Assembly (NCBI GenBank): GCA_002787535.1
Contig: PCXB01000004.1
Location: 1 to 64,000 of the forward strand
Reading direction: 5' to 3'
DNA: 64,000 nucleotides
DNA from: Deltaproteobacteria bacterium CG11_big_fil_rev_8_21_14_0_20_45_16
Lineage (GTDB): Bacteria > Bdellovibrionota > UBA2394
Shown here: positions 30,686 through 42,400 of the stretch, in pieces
Position numbering within the stretch: the first letter of the stretch is position 1
Layout: each line of letters begins with the position of its first letter
Made by a program: the position numbers and the translations under genes
The notes under the pieces: generated by a model
What the model saw: the letters and a program-made list of their open reading frames with translations, nothing else
What the model was told of the DNA's origin: nothing
Database searches by the model: none

Positions 30686-33600
30686 TTATTGGTCGATCCT
30701 AAGGCGAAATGGGGTGCCCAGGAGATTGGTCGTCGTATCAAGAATTTCGATAGTATCGTTGCGTTCGCAATCAATATAGAGATAGTCGGTGCCCCCAACA
30801 TCGATCGAAAACATTTGGCCCGGACGACAACCGTCCGTTAGCGACACCGTCGCCGCAACAACATCAGGGTTACCTGAGTTGTTAATGACCGTGATCGTGT
30901 CATCCGCATAGTTGGCAATATAAACACGATTGGCGGAATCAAGAACGTAGATGGAGCTTGGTTCATCGCCTAGGGCTAGATCCGTCTGGACTGAATTGAC
31001 TTCATCATAGATTCGAACAGCGTCGGCATAAGGGTACAAAATATAGGTTTTATCTTCGGCTTCACTAATATCGAGATCATGTGGATTTGTATTCCCAATT
31101 AGATTATTTGAGGACGAAAATGACAAAGGACCTTTGTAAATCGTACCAAGCGACTGACTAATAGCCCAAACAGTTCCCGTCCCTTCATTTACATTTACTC
31201 TTTGAAGTCCACGCTGTGTCGTATCCGTGTAAGTAGGAACGGCGGGATTTCCCGTATTACCGGCAAACTGCGTTAATTCCTGAGACACTTCACTAACAAC
31301 CGTTACTAGGTTGGTCGCTAAATCGACATCCATCGCAACCGGATGAGATCGCGTCACGGCCCTCGTAACTAGAGTGTCCGTGGTTGTATCGTAAACCATG
31401 ACGTTATCCGAGCCATTGTTCACGACAAAAAGCCTGTCAATGGCGTCATCAACCTTCATCGAGCGAGGCGCAAGATCGGTCGCGATAAGACCTAAGCCGC
31501 TAGGATCACCATTGCCATCCAAACTAACAACAGCAATGGATTCAGACGGTGCGCAAAGAACATAGAGCTTGCTTTCGCTAAGATCGATCGCAAGCTCACT
31601 CGGCGCTTGGCAAACAGAGTAAAAAACTGAACTTCCATCCGTGGCATCGATTGCCATTACTGCATTCATATATTTCAGAGCCACATAGATACGATCATTG
31701 GCATCCCAACCAACGACATCCACAGGTCGATTAAGTAGAGCATTTGAAATGGATATCTGCTGAAGATCTGGATCGATTCGTAAAAATTCTGCACGCAAGG
31801 AATCTACAAACCAAATATTTCCAGCGGAATCTGTGCTCGACTTATCTACTTCGATATCGGTAGGAACGATAAAGGATGGGATATTGGAAGCTCCGACCAA
31901 TCCAATTGGATAGAGTCGAATAAGATCTCGAGTTGCTTCAAACGTCATAAAGTAAGTGCTATCGGCAAAAAGAGCCGTAAAGGGATTCGTTTCATATTCC
32001 ACACCATTTACATAGAGCAAATCATCATTAGTATGTCCCGCAACCGTCGTCGCTGCATCGTCCGTCACGAGAAAACTTGGAGAATGATCCAAAATAGTCT
32101 GCGTCGCAGCGCCTCTCGTAATATAGTGAAGATCAAAACCATTGATAGAACTGACGACGACTCCCGTACCTCCTGAAGTCGTGCGAGCCATATCTGTAAA
32201 GGCTTGTGGAAGAGTATCAGACCGAACGGCAGCCATAGTGGCGGCAGTGTAACTACTCACCGTTGTCTGCCCACCGACAAAGACGGTACCCACGCCATCG
32301 TTTACGTAGAGTAATTTTTTCGGGCGAAATCCAATCGCCGTATGGTCGACAAAAGCCTCGGGTCCTGTCGGATCGATATCGTATCTTGAAATGGATTGTC
32401 CGTTTTCGTTGGCAATCCAAAGTAAATCCGACGCACTATTCCAATCTAAAAACACGGGGCGATCTTGGGTTGAAAGCGTAGAGACTGTAGCCCCCGTCCC
32501 GGCATTGATGATCGAAAGACTGTCAGAGTCGCGGTTCACGACATACAATCTGTCATTTGCTCCGTTATTCCGATACGAAATCTGAACCGGGTAATCGCCT
32601 ACATCATAATGACGTAGACGCCAATTGTCCGCACTCATTTCTTGGAAACTATAGGCCGTGTCTTGTTCGCTCGAAACAAAATGCAAAATGGAGGAGGATT
32701 CAGCAAATGGACTTCCAATACTTAAAGGAAGTTTGAGACGATCGCCCTCTACTTGATTCGTTAAATCCAAAGAAAGAACCTGATCTTGATCTCGACTTAC
32801 TAAATATAATTCGTCCGTGACACCAAACATTCCCATTCCAATAAATTTACCATCTAAGTTTAAATAGCTCGTCGTTAAAGACTGCCCAATATTAGTGGCT
32901 GCCTGGGGCCACTGAATGAAAAACATTTGAGAGTTGGATTGCAAAATAGATACAAACCGATTGGCCCCATCCGAGTGAACCATCATTGACTTTGGATAGT
33001 TTCCACTAGATAAATGCGCCAGGTTCGAAAAGCTATTGGCTGCATCTAAAACATCCACTCTCTTCGCGGCTGCACAATGCACATAAACATATCCAAAATG
33101 ATCCTGCTGAACCTCCGAGGGGGTCCGGCAAGTTGGAACGGTTGATGTCGTCGCGAGATCCGCCGAATAGATTCGTATATGATCATCACCATTTGTGGCG
33201 TCTCCAGTTTTTGTCAGAGCAATAGCTAGTTGCGCCGTACTCGTTTCATAGAGAACACCTCCAAAATCATTCCCAGAAAAATTAGATAAAGTCATATGCC
33301 CCTGAATCATTCCCAAATCATCGGAATTATACATGGCCAGGCGCAATCGATTGATCAATTTTGAGCCAACATAGACTCCTGCCGGCGCAACCCCAACAAC
33401 ACTCGAACGAATCCATAGTGGTTTCGTTACATCCACACTCACTTCATCTACACATAGCGAGCTGTCCATTGTATCAATATCAAAGGAATAGACTTTGTTA
33501 GCGACATCGTCGGCGACGATCAGTCGATCCAAAGCTCCTCCAGCCTCCGTTAGATGAATATCACTGATATGCTGAAAATCGCCGCAGAACTTCGGATCGA

Positions 33601-36202
33601 CTGTAATATCACCAGCTCCATCTTTGGTAGCGTAATAAATTCGAGTCCGCGCGGGATTAGTAAAAACGATTTCATCCGAAAGTTCGGTTCGAACATAAAA
33701 GAGTGAGCTTGCACCGACAAAAATTCCTTCTGGCAATCGAGTCGCAATCAAATCGCGAGTGGAAAAATCCGTTGCTGTAAACGAATAGAAACCTGAATCA
33801 CTCGCATCGGGCAGAACATAAAGTAGCCGCCCGGCTCCACCAGCTCGAATTTCGGGCGCCATAATCTTGGATGGATTACGAGGCAGTTGAGTTCCAATTG
33901 AAGTCAGCGCCGGATATTCAGCCACGGATTGATAGGGGGCACTGGTTTGTGATTGTGGATCATAGACAGTTAGGCCCGTCGTGGTCTGGGCTGAGAAATA
34001 ATATTCGATGACTTGGCCCTCAGACAAAAGAGGCAAATCAACCGTATAGACGTTGACTCCGCCATCGGTCATAACTATTTGCTGCCAGCTCCCTCCGTCG
34101 ATGCGATAGAAGAAAATACCCGTATTATCTAACGCGGCCGAAAGTCCGTTGGACACAGTTAGAGTAATGGTCACGGTGGCTCCCGGAAGAATAACTCGAG
34201 GAATCGAACTATAAGAAAAATTTAGGTAAGTTGGACAGGAGATGCCGTGCGCTTCCAGGGCATTACAAATTTCTTCTTGATTGGGAGTAGAGTCCTCGAG
34301 GTCAGCGTTATCGTCATCGATGGTCAGTAATTCAACAGCCGTTGTGGGGTGTGCTGAATTCGTACCCGCACCCCCAGCCGTCGCGACCAACCAATCAACA
34401 AAAAGCTGCTGAGTTGAACTCAAGCCCATAGTCTGCCGAAGATCCCAAAATATTCCCGCTAGTACCTGGCCACAATAATGTATGGCGCCACTGCAAGGAT
34501 ACTGCACATCTGCGGTTGCAGGATTTCGTAGATAGTCACCATCGATCCGAAGGTCATAACCTACGCCCGAAGTATCATACAGGAGCATCGCCAAACTATC
34601 TCCGACGCCTTCACCAAAGGCTCCTTGAACAAGGCCCAATTCATTAACTACATGATGGCCATATTCATGAGCAACGACGGTACTATAGGCAGAATTCCGA
34701 CAATCTGCTTTGGATCGATAAAAATTAAATTCCGTACCCGCAATATAGGCCGCATTACAAGGATCTGTTGGGACCGCGTAATCCATGTTCACACGAGAAT
34801 CGATATTATTATTGAGTGTTAGGATTCCCGCCGTTCGATCTCGGATGAAATTGTAAGCTAAGCTCCCAACATAAAACGCATTGACCTGAGATGTATCCTC
34901 TTCCGCTGGATCTGGATTGAATTCAAAATCGATGACATCGTTTACCATGCCAATTGCTTGAGTGAAGCTTAAATCATTTCCTTGATCGTCGATCACAGTG
35001 ATTCGAGGTCCATCTAGGGCAACGCCAACGTTTTGGGGAAGCCCTCCAGCATCGACTATCGCATAATCACCATTTTGATCCGTATCATCGCTATTACCTC
35101 CAGCAATCTGAACGGTAATTTCTTCTAAAGCCACGGATTCAGCTTCGTTTGACGTGGTGTCGGGCTCAATACCTGGCGTTGCGAAGCCTGTAACGTTTCC
35201 AGAGATATCCGCATCACTTTTTTCGGATTGTGTATTTATAATTTGGCCAGTCGTTGCATCAAGAAAGAATAGCTTTTGGTCGATTACGGAATTGGAGTCC
35301 CCATATTTTTTTCCACGTACTTTCCAGGTTCGGACGGATTCTGAAATTATGGGTGAAGGATGATCGATGAGGATTACCAACTCAGGCGCTTCGAACTCAA
35401 ACTCTGTTCCATACACTAGATCCGATCGGAGATTGTCTAAGATATTTTGCGATGAATAATTTATCGCTCCAAAACCTGTCGATGGAGGGTGCGCAATCTT
35501 TGAGTACATAAAGGCCACACGAGGTGAGCCGTTGATTCTTTTAAGCATCAAGCGAATCAAACTCGCTTCAACAGGACTTTGACTTAGATACTGTCGATAA
35601 GAATAAACAGTAATGCTGCCGTTTTTGATATCTTCCTTTCTTAAAAATCGAAGATCGATTTGTGACAAACCAATCACAGAACCGTTCTGAGCGATCCAAT
35701 TGGAAACAATATCATCATCACTTTGTGGAGAGTCCTCGGACAAAGTGGAACCAAAAATAATTCGCTCAGATGCACTGGGCTCCATCGTCATTGCACCCGG
35801 GTTCTGCTGCAAAATCATCTGAAGAGCTTCAGAGCCTTCTGTCTGGAACTCAAAACTTTCTAGCTCCGGAAGTGGCCGGTTTGGCTCGGGTTGTACTTCG
35901 GGTTGAGGTTCAGGCGTCGGCTCGGGTTGCAACCCGAGAATTTGTCCTACATCTTCTGGTGCCTCTTCAACTTCAATGGGCAACTCAATGGGTGCCTCCG
36001 AAAAGTTCGGCAAATTCTCAACCGCAGGCGTGTCCGAAACATTCTGAGGAATGAGAGCCGATCCTTCTGACGCAGGCGTATCCGCCGGCAGATCGGGGGA
36101 AGACTCGGACGTTTCAATTTTGGTTCCCCTCTCTTCCGGGATACAAGACGCCAAACCGACGCTGAGCATAAAAACCAAACTGAGCCTTATGGCATCTTTC
36201 AC
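30686..36202 (-). CDS. lipoprotein with HExxH metalloprotease domain and long YVTN-type beta-propeller region
   Basis: Lipobox SVGLAS|C; Pro/Glu-rich linker; VVAHEYGHHVVNELG...GAFGEGVGDSLAMLLYD; many LFVVNNGSDNVMVYDTTTDTLV-like repeats. Confidence 0.85.
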   Translation of the reverse strand: MKDAIRLSLVFMLSVGLASCIPEERGTKIETSESSPDLPADTPASEGSALIPQNVSDTPAVENLPNFSEAPIELPIEVEEAPEDVGQILGLQPEPTPEPQPEVQPEPNRPLPELESFEFQTEGSEALQMILQQNPGAMTMEPSASERIIFGSTLSEDSPQSDDDIVSNWIAQNGSVIGLSQIDLRFLRKEDIKNGSITVYSYRQYLSQSPVEASLIRLMLKRINGSPRVAFMYSKIAHPPSTGFGAINYSSQNILDNLRSDLVYGTEFEFEAPELVILIDHPSPIISESVRTWKVRGKKYGDSNSVIDQKLFFLDATTGQIINTQSEKSDADISGNVTGFATPGIEPDTTSNEAESVALEEITVQIAGGNSDDTDQNGDYAIVDAGGLPQNVGVALDGPRITVIDDQGNDLSFTQAIGMVNDVIDFEFNPDPAEEDTSQVNAFYVGSLAYNFIRDRTAGILTLNNNIDSRVNMDYAVPTDPCNAAYIAGTEFNFYRSKADCRNSAYSTVVAHEYGHHVVNELGLVQGAFGEGVGDSLAMLLYDTSGVGYDLRIDGDYLRNPATADVQYPCSGAIHYCGQVLAGIFWDLRQTMGLSSTQQLFVDWLVATAGGAGTNSAHPTTAVELLTIDDDNADLEDSTPNQEEICNALEAHGISCPTYLNFSYSSIPRVILPGATVTITLTVSNGLSAALDNTGIFFYRIDGGSWQQIVMTDGGVNVYTVDLPLLSEGQVIEYYFSAQTTTGLTVYDPQSQTSAPYQSVAEYPALTSIGTQLPRNPSKIMAPEIRAGGAGRLLYVLPDASDSGFYSFTATDFSTRDLIATRLPEGIFVGASSLFYVRTELSDEIVFTNPARTRIYYATKDGAGDITVDPKFCGDFQHISDIHLTEAGGALDRLIVADDVANKVYSFDIDTMDSSLCVDEVSVDVTKPLWIRSSVVGVAPAGVYVGSKLINRLRLAMYNSDDLGMIQGHMTLSNFSGNDFGGVLYETSTAQLAIALTKTGDATNGDDHIRIYSADLATTSTVPTCRTPSEVQQDHFGYVYVHCAAAKRVDVLDAANSFSNLAHLSSGNYPKSMMVHSDGANRFVSILQSNSQMFFIQWPQAATNIGQSLTTSYLNLDGKFIGMGMFGVTDELYLVSRDQDQVLSLDLTNQVEGDRLKLPLSIGSPFAESSSILHFVSSEQDTAYSFQEMSADNWRLRHYDVGDYPVQISYRNNGANDRLYVVNRDSDSLSIINAGTGATVSTLSTQDRPVFLDWNSASDLLWIANENGQSISRYDIDPTGPEAFVDHTAIGFRPKKLLYVNDGVGTVFVGGQTTVSSYTAATMAAVRSDTLPQAFTDMARTTSGGTGVVVSSINGFDLHYITRGAATQTILDHSPSFLVTDDAATTVAGHTNDDLLYVNGVEYETNPFTALFADSTYFMTFEATRDLIRLYPIGLVGASNIPSFIVPTDIEVDKSSTDSAGNIWFVDSLRAEFLRIDPDLQQISISNALLNRPVDVVGWDANDRIYVALKYMNAVMAIDATDGSSVFYSVCQAPSELAIDLSESKLYVLCAPSESIAVVSLDGNGDPSGLGLIATDLAPRSMKVDDAIDRLFVVNNGSDNVMVYDTTTDTLVTRAVTRSHPVAMDVDLATNLVTVVSEVSQELTQFAGNTGNPAVPTYTDTTQRGLQRVNVNEGTGTVWAISQSLGTIYKGPLSFSSSNNLIGNTNPHDLDISEAEDKTYILYPYADAVRIYDEVNSVQTDLALGDEPSSIYVLDSANRVYIANYADDTITVINNSGNPDVVAATVSLTDGCRPGQMFSIDVGGTDYLYIDCERNDTIEILDTTTNLLGTPFRLRIDQ

Positions 36203-36417
36203 AAGACTTACTTCGGCAAAGCTTCAACTTGCGCAAAGAGTCAGAGTGAATCTTGCTTCCTGAAGTAAAAAAATTGGTCCAGACCTGCAAAATCAATAGT
36301 GTGTCAATCAAAGGACGCAAAATTGCCCTTTCTGTTCTCTTGCTTAACCCCCTGTGTCATTAGATAATGATTAGAGTTTTCATCGTCCTTAAGTTCTAAT
36401 TTAAAAGGAGAAAATCC

Positions 36418-38313
36418 GTGTCTGTAGTCGATGCCGTCAAAAGATCCGAAGATGAACGTCAAGCCATGCAAGTCGCCGAGGATGCTCGGGAAGATAGTTG
36501 GAAACATAAAAGTTTCTGTGAGGAGCTATTTTCAGGAAAATTTAATTTTGGCTTAATCTATCCTTTTCCAGAGCAATCTCAAGATGACAAAAAAATTGGA
36601 TCAGAACATGTCGCCAAGGTACTAAAATTTTTGGAAGACAATCTTGATCCTTTGACCTTGGAACAAACTCGTGAAATCCCGCCGACCGTAATCAAGGGCT
36701 TGGCCGAGATGGGAATGTTCGGCATTAAGATTCCCAAGGAGTATGGGGGCCTTGGACTTTCTCAAACCAACTACAACCGGATCATTCATGCGGTGGGAAG
36801 CTATTGTGCTTCGACCGCTGTTTTACTCTCCGCACATCAGTCAATCGGCGTACCCCAACCTTTGAAAATATTTGGAACGCCGGAGCAAAAGAAAAGGTTT
36901 CTACCTCGATTGGCAAAAGGTGCCATTTCAGCGTTTGCGTTAACTGAACTTGAAGTGGGATCCGACCCCGCTCAAATGAAAACCACCGCCACTCTTTCGG
37001 AAGATGGAAAGCATTGGATTATCAATGGAACCAAACTCTGGTGTACTAACGGTCCAGTCGCGGAAATCATTATTGTCATGGCCGTCACGCCTCCAAAAAA
37101 ATTACCCGATGGTCGAGAGAAAAAGCAAATTTCAGCTTTCATCGTTGAAAGCAATTCGCCTGGATTCAGCGTTTTGTATCGCTGTGACTTTATGGGCCTC
37201 AAAGGAATTCAAAACGGTCTACTAAAGTTTGATAATGTAAAAATCCCGCGAGAAAATTTGTTGTGGGACGAAGGTAAGGGTCTCAAACTAGCTCTCGTTA
37301 CCCTAAATACAGGACGTTTGACTTTGCCCGCGGCCGTGGCGGGTGGCTCTCGAGTGTGTTTCGAAATCTCAAGAACCTGGTGTAAAGAGCGTTCTCAATG
37401 GGGCGGCCCCATTGGCGATCATGAATCAAGCGCCGCTCGATTGCTTGTTGCAGCCGGAGGAACGTATGCTCTCGACGCGGTAGCCAAACTTACCTCGGGG
37501 CTCGCTGATAGAGGTCAAACTGATATTCGAATTGAAGCTTCAGTTGCTAAATTGTTTTCGACCGGACTTTCGTGGAAAATCATCGACAATACTTTGCAGC
37601 TTCGAGGCGGGAGAGGTTATGAAACCGCTCTTAGCTTAAAAGGTCGCGGCGAGGATTATTATCCGATTGAAAAATTAATGCGAGATTCGCGAATTAACTC
37701 GATCATTGAAGGTACGAGCAATATTCAAAGGTTGTTTGTTTCGCGAGAAGCGCTTGATCGTCATTTGAGATTAGCCGGGGCGTTATTTAATCCCAAAGCT
37801 AGTATAGGTGAAAAACTGACGGCTGTTGTCAAAGCCAGCGGATATTACGCGTTTTGGTATCCTCGACTTTGGCTTAATTTCGCCTTTTGGCCGCGATATG
37901 CATGGGCTGGAGGATGGGAAGGCTGCTATCTTCGTTATGTACATAAAATGAGCGCCAGACTGGCTCGAAAAATGTTTCATGCTATGGTTTTGAATGGACC
38001 CAAATTGGAGAAGAAACAGCTAACCCTGGGTCGGATCGTCGATACGGGTTCAAACCTCTTTGTGATGGCCGCAGTTTTATCGCGCTATATGACTAGAAAG
38101 AAAAATGGCCTTCTTAATCCGTCGGAAGATATTGTCGCTCGGCGGGTTTGCGCATCGCTAAAAGCAGCTACATGTTCTTCTTATAATAAAATCCGAATAA
38201 TGCCCGGCAAAAGCCCGGTTCTAAGCCTTTCGAAAAAGATTATGGCCGGTGAACTCGACTGGTTGAGTGAGGATATTGCGGACGTAATCCGATTATCACG
38301 AGCTAAGAAGTAG
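36418..38313 (+). CDS. acyl-CoA dehydrogenase family protein
   Basis: FALTELEVGSDPAQMKTTATLSEDGKHWIINGTKLWCTNG, QLRGGRGYETA, DSRINSIIEGTSNIQRLFVSREAL. Confidence 0.93.
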   Translation: MSVVDAVKRSEDERQAMQVAEDAREDSWKHKSFCEELFSGKFNFGLIYPFPEQSQDDKKIGSEHVAKVLKFLEDNLDPLTLEQTREIPPTVIKGLAEMGMFGIKIPKEYGGLGLSQTNYNRIIHAVGSYCASTAVLLSAHQSIGVPQPLKIFGTPEQKKRFLPRLAKGAISAFALTELEVGSDPAQMKTTATLSEDGKHWIINGTKLWCTNGPVAEIIIVMAVTPPKKLPDGREKKQISAFIVESNSPGFSVLYRCDFMGLKGIQNGLLKFDNVKIPRENLLWDEGKGLKLALVTLNTGRLTLPAAVAGGSRVCFEISRTWCKERSQWGGPIGDHESSAARLLVAAGGTYALDAVAKLTSGLADRGQTDIRIEASVAKLFSTGLSWKIIDNTLQLRGGRGYETALSLKGRGEDYYPIEKLMRDSRINSIIEGTSNIQRLFVSREALDRHLRLAGALFNPKASIGEKLTAVVKASGYYAFWYPRLWLNFAFWPRYAWAGGWEGCYLRYVHKMSARLARKMFHAMVLNGPKLEKKQLTLGRIVDTGSNLFVMAAVLSRYMTRKKNGLLNPSEDIVARRVCASLKAATCSSYNKIRIMPGKSPVLSLSKKIMAGELDWLSEDIADVIRLSRAKK

Positions 38314-38346
38314 GCGATTCGAAAACCAAACTTGTTAAATTTTCGA

Positions 38347-38375
38347 TTGGCAGAGATTGAAGAATCCTATTATAG
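38347..38375 (+). promoter_or_regulatory. possible sigma70-type promoter upstream of sigma-factor gene
   Basis: TTGGCA with TTATAG at 17-nt spacing. Confidence 0.3.
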
Positions 38376-38401
38376 CTAGCTCAGGTTTTTTGGGTATTTA
38401 A

Positions 38402-39427
38402 GTGGGCAAATTTAGTTATTTTTTAATATCAGTTATTTGTGTGGCGACTTATTCAGAGCTGAGTTTTGGCTGTCCTGCATTTCAAAAACTCGCCACTAGA
38501 GATCACCCTACCTTGGATCGAGCTGCCCTTGAGTATCAATCTACGGGGACTCAAAGTTCACAAAACATTATGTATGGACTGATGTGGTCCTATATTGAAA
38601 GAACCGCAAAGAAACTTGCTAATCGACTGCCTCCCAATATTGAAATCGCGGATCTCGAGACAGAGGGCTTCCGAGGAATGTTGGATGCTGCCACAAACTT
38701 TGATGTAACCAAGGGGGCCGTATTCGCGACCTATTCTCAGCCAAGAATCTTGGGCGCCATGTTAGATTTTATAAGGGATACCTCAGAAATTCCTCGAGTA
38801 ACGCTTACTCGTAAAAAGTTTCTTAATCGATGCCTGGAGAGATATAGAACCACATACGGTCGAAACCCTTCCCCAGAGGAACTTAGAGAGGCAGTCACTC
38901 AAGCCGTTGAGGCTAAGCGCCAAGCAGCATTAAAGAAGGGGAAACTTCCAGCCAACTTCGAATCCATTCATAGTATTGATAAAATTTTGGATACACTCAC
39001 AGTAAAGAACAACAGCTCTCTGGATAGATCAATTGATCGCCCCGAGTTCGAAAAAAGCAAAGATGATTTGGTAATTGATACGCTTTCTAGCGAAAGAGAA
39101 GGAAATCCACGAGACACTACAGAAGCTCTAAGTTTGTTTAAGTGGCTAGAAAGGAAATTAATTGACCCTGTTGATAGGGATATTTTTAGGCTCTATTTTG
39201 GCCGAGCCCTCAACTACCGTGAAGCCGGAGCCATTTTAGATCTAACTGAAAGTCGTATAAGTCAGCGTGTAAAACTGATCCGTGAGAGACTGGTTCAAGC
39301 GATTTGGAGAGAGTTTCCTGATGTAGCCTCTCGATTGAATTCACAAGCTTCAGTTGTGTCGCGGAATATCCTTTTGGGCGGTGGACTAGAAGATCTTGAA
39401 TTTGAACTTGAAACAACTCCTGAGTAA
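38402..39427 (+). CDS. FliA/WhiG-like sigma-70 family factor with signal-peptide-like N-terminus
   Basis: Region 2 ADLETEGFRGMLDAATNFDVTKGAVFATYSQPRILGAMLDFIR; region 3 GRNPSPEELREAV; region 4 LNYREAGAILDLTESRISQRVKLIRERL; N-terminus MGKFSYFLISVICVATYSELSFGC. Confidence 0.88.
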   Translation: MGKFSYFLISVICVATYSELSFGCPAFQKLATRDHPTLDRAALEYQSTGTQSSQNIMYGLMWSYIERTAKKLANRLPPNIEIADLETEGFRGMLDAATNFDVTKGAVFATYSQPRILGAMLDFIRDTSEIPRVTLTRKKFLNRCLERYRTTYGRNPSPEELREAVTQAVEAKRQAALKKGKLPANFESIHSIDKILDTLTVKNNSSLDRSIDRPEFEKSKDDLVIDTLSSEREGNPRDTTEALSLFKWLERKLIDPVDRDIFRLYFGRALNYREAGAILDLTESRISQRVKLIRERLVQAIWREFPDVASRLNSQASVVSRNILLGGGLEDLEFELETTPE

Positions 39428-39428
39428 C

Positions 39429-42400
39429 TTATTCCTTCCCAAAATAAGTCAGTAGCGCTCGAATCATACTCGCGCCATCCGTGCCAAGTTCGGCATATCC
39501 GATTTTCTTTGAATCTTCCTGGGATAAGGCTTTAAAGGCCTGGGATAAAACGGCCATCTCCCCGCGATACATTCCAAAAGCATCAATATGAGCGTATCCC
39601 ATATACTCGACTTGCTCAGCGAGTTTTCGGATCATCTCTACCGCCGCCTCAGTATTAAAATCATCTCCATCTGAAAAATTGAAAATATATCGATTATATT
39701 GTGACCGAGGAAAGCGCTTAAGAACTTCATCAGCTTTCTTATAACCCGAAACGGCTTCTGTTCCGCCCCCAGTGTTTTTTCTGTAATAATCCTTTTCGCT
39801 GAGTTCCTCAGCCTCCGTTCCATAGCCGATATAAACCAACTCAATATCATCGTAGACCTTGCGCAATAGCGCGGTGGTCAACTTGGCAAAAGTCTTCTCT
39901 ATCTTTCGCTTGTGCTCGTCCATGCTTCCCGACCGATCGGCTACAAACATAATAACCGCTTTCATAAAGGGCTTGGGGTGTTCTTCGCGACGATAAACAT
40001 GCAAATGCTCGGGTTTCATTCTTGAATAGCCCAACTCCAAAATATCTTGGGGATCCATTTCTTCGATGTCTTTGCCTTCCTCAATGGCCGCCGCCATACC
40101 TAGTCGAATGGCTTCTTGAGTAGTTTTGACAATATGAATTTCACCATCGCTTTTTCGAACCGAAGATTTTCTTTGATAGCGAATATCTTTGTTATTACCT
40201 TCGGTCTCTCTAATATTTTTGAGACTTAATTTTTGCAAGAGCGCTTCTAAAAATACTTCTGTGGGAATTTTGAAATCTGCGGGATTATCCTCACTTCCTT
40301 GCTCACCTCGACCTTGCCCTGCTTGAGTGCTCCCTTCTTCCTCTCCGGGCTCACCTTCCTCAGACTCCTCTCCTTGTTCCCCTTGGCCCTGGCCTTTCCC
40401 TTGAGGCTCAGGCTTCCAACTTTCGCCAGGCAAGTAAGGACCTTCACCCAACTCAAGATCTTCATCACGAAGCATTGGGAAATTCGAACTTTCTGGTTGC
40501 AAGTTCGAAGACCGCCCTAAGGCTTCTGCACCAAAGGCATCAAAAGGATTGGTCGCTAAATTTGCCCAGGAACGATCCGGCATACTCGTTGGCAATATCG
40601 AAGCACGCAAATTTCTTGCACGCTTATCCAATTGAAAGCTTGGAATGTCCGGCAAAACCTTAAGTCCAATGGACTTACCATCTGCCGAAATATTTATGGC
40701 TCGCTCTCCCTTAAGAGCTTCTTCCATAATTCGATGAAGCCGATGACTCATAAAGTTCATATACTCGATAATGGCTCGACTTGCTGAAGCGGCATGAAGG
40801 GCATGGTTTTCAGCCGAATCAACTCGGATATTATTGGCGCTCATTACTGCATCGATGTATTTTTGGAAATCCGCACGCATCGGCTCAATTACATAGCTAA
40901 GTTGAGAATTTGCGATGTATTCCTGCACACTGGAGTTTACAATTGACTTGATTTGTTCGGAGAGGGCTTGCTCGCCTTCTTCCACAATAAGTTCACCATT
41001 TGGCCGAACCGTTAGGCGTACGCGAAAGGTTTTAGCGAGATCTTCCATTCTTTCGATCGGAGGATAGGGCAGCTCTCCATAAAAACTTTCGAATTGTTTC
41101 CGCTTCACGGGGTCTTGAACAATGCTCAAGGGAACTTTTTCGTGAGCCATCCACAGACCCGAGCCAATCGTATCAAGAGTGACCGGTCTCTCTAGAATTT
41201 GCGCCAAGACATACAGTGTTGGGCCAATGGAAGCCGGATCCAAGGGAATATCAAGATAAGGATCGTGTCGGAGCAAAACTCGTCCGCTTTCGTTAAAATC
41301 AACGATTTCAATTCGAGCCTGTTTCAGATCCGGGTTGGCCACTCGATGAGCAATCAAATCTGCAATACGTTCGGGATCACGAGTGATCGCTAGGTTTTTG
41401 GGCCCTGCCTGGGGATCATCAACTTCATTTGGCTTTTGTTTTCGATAGAGCAAAAGCCCATGACGCTCAACAAATTCATGATTATAGGCCAGGCGCAACA
41501 AACTATAATCCGTTAGCCCACTCTGCATCAAATCTCTTGCGTAGTCCGCGAACTGGCGATCTTGCTCCAACACACTTAGGCTCACAATTTCCGGACGCCT
41601 TAAGAATCTTTCGTATAAAATGAACCAAGCCTGAACACCCGTAAAATATGGACTCGATAAATCCGGTCGAGCAGCGACTCCTGCATTGATATTTCCAAAC
41701 TCAATCGCATTCGCCGGGGAATTATATTTACTGTGCTTGAGAATCAGATACTCAGAAAAAGTTGCCCAACCTTCATTAATAATTCTTCCATGATAGAAAA
41801 CAGGATCAAGCCGCCGCTTTCTCTCAAAAAGTTCGAGTAGTTCCGTCTTCCACGACGCTGCAGAAGACGGGAGATTATATACCAGCGCCTGCATGACGGA
41901 TCGCGTGGGAGCTAGGGGATGCCTCTGCTGAGTTTCGACGACCCTTTGGATGGGCTTTCCGTCGGCCCGCTCACTCTCTTGAAGACGCGCGCGTTGATTC
42001 ACGACCGAATTCTCATAACGCTCAGGCAAATCAATACTGCCACGTGAAAAATCCTGTAGACTCACAAGGCTTTGAAGCCATTGATAGTAACGAGTAACCT
42101 CCTCGTAGTCTTCCGTCTCGATCAACTCGCCCATTCGGTGCGCCAGCAGCGATGAATCAAAGATTCGATCCGGAGCTCGCTGTAACTTTAGAATAAAATG
42201 CTTATTAAAATCATAATGACCCGCGACATGGGATAAAACGATCAAAGTAGCTTCATCTGAACTTGTATCATTAAGATATTGAAGGTCCCGCGTATGACCC
42301 GCTTCGATAAATTCAAGGACGCTGGTTCCCATCGATGCCGCCTGAAGAATGGAGTAGCCATCTAACCAAAATGGCGCCGGATCGCCCAAACCGCCTATCA

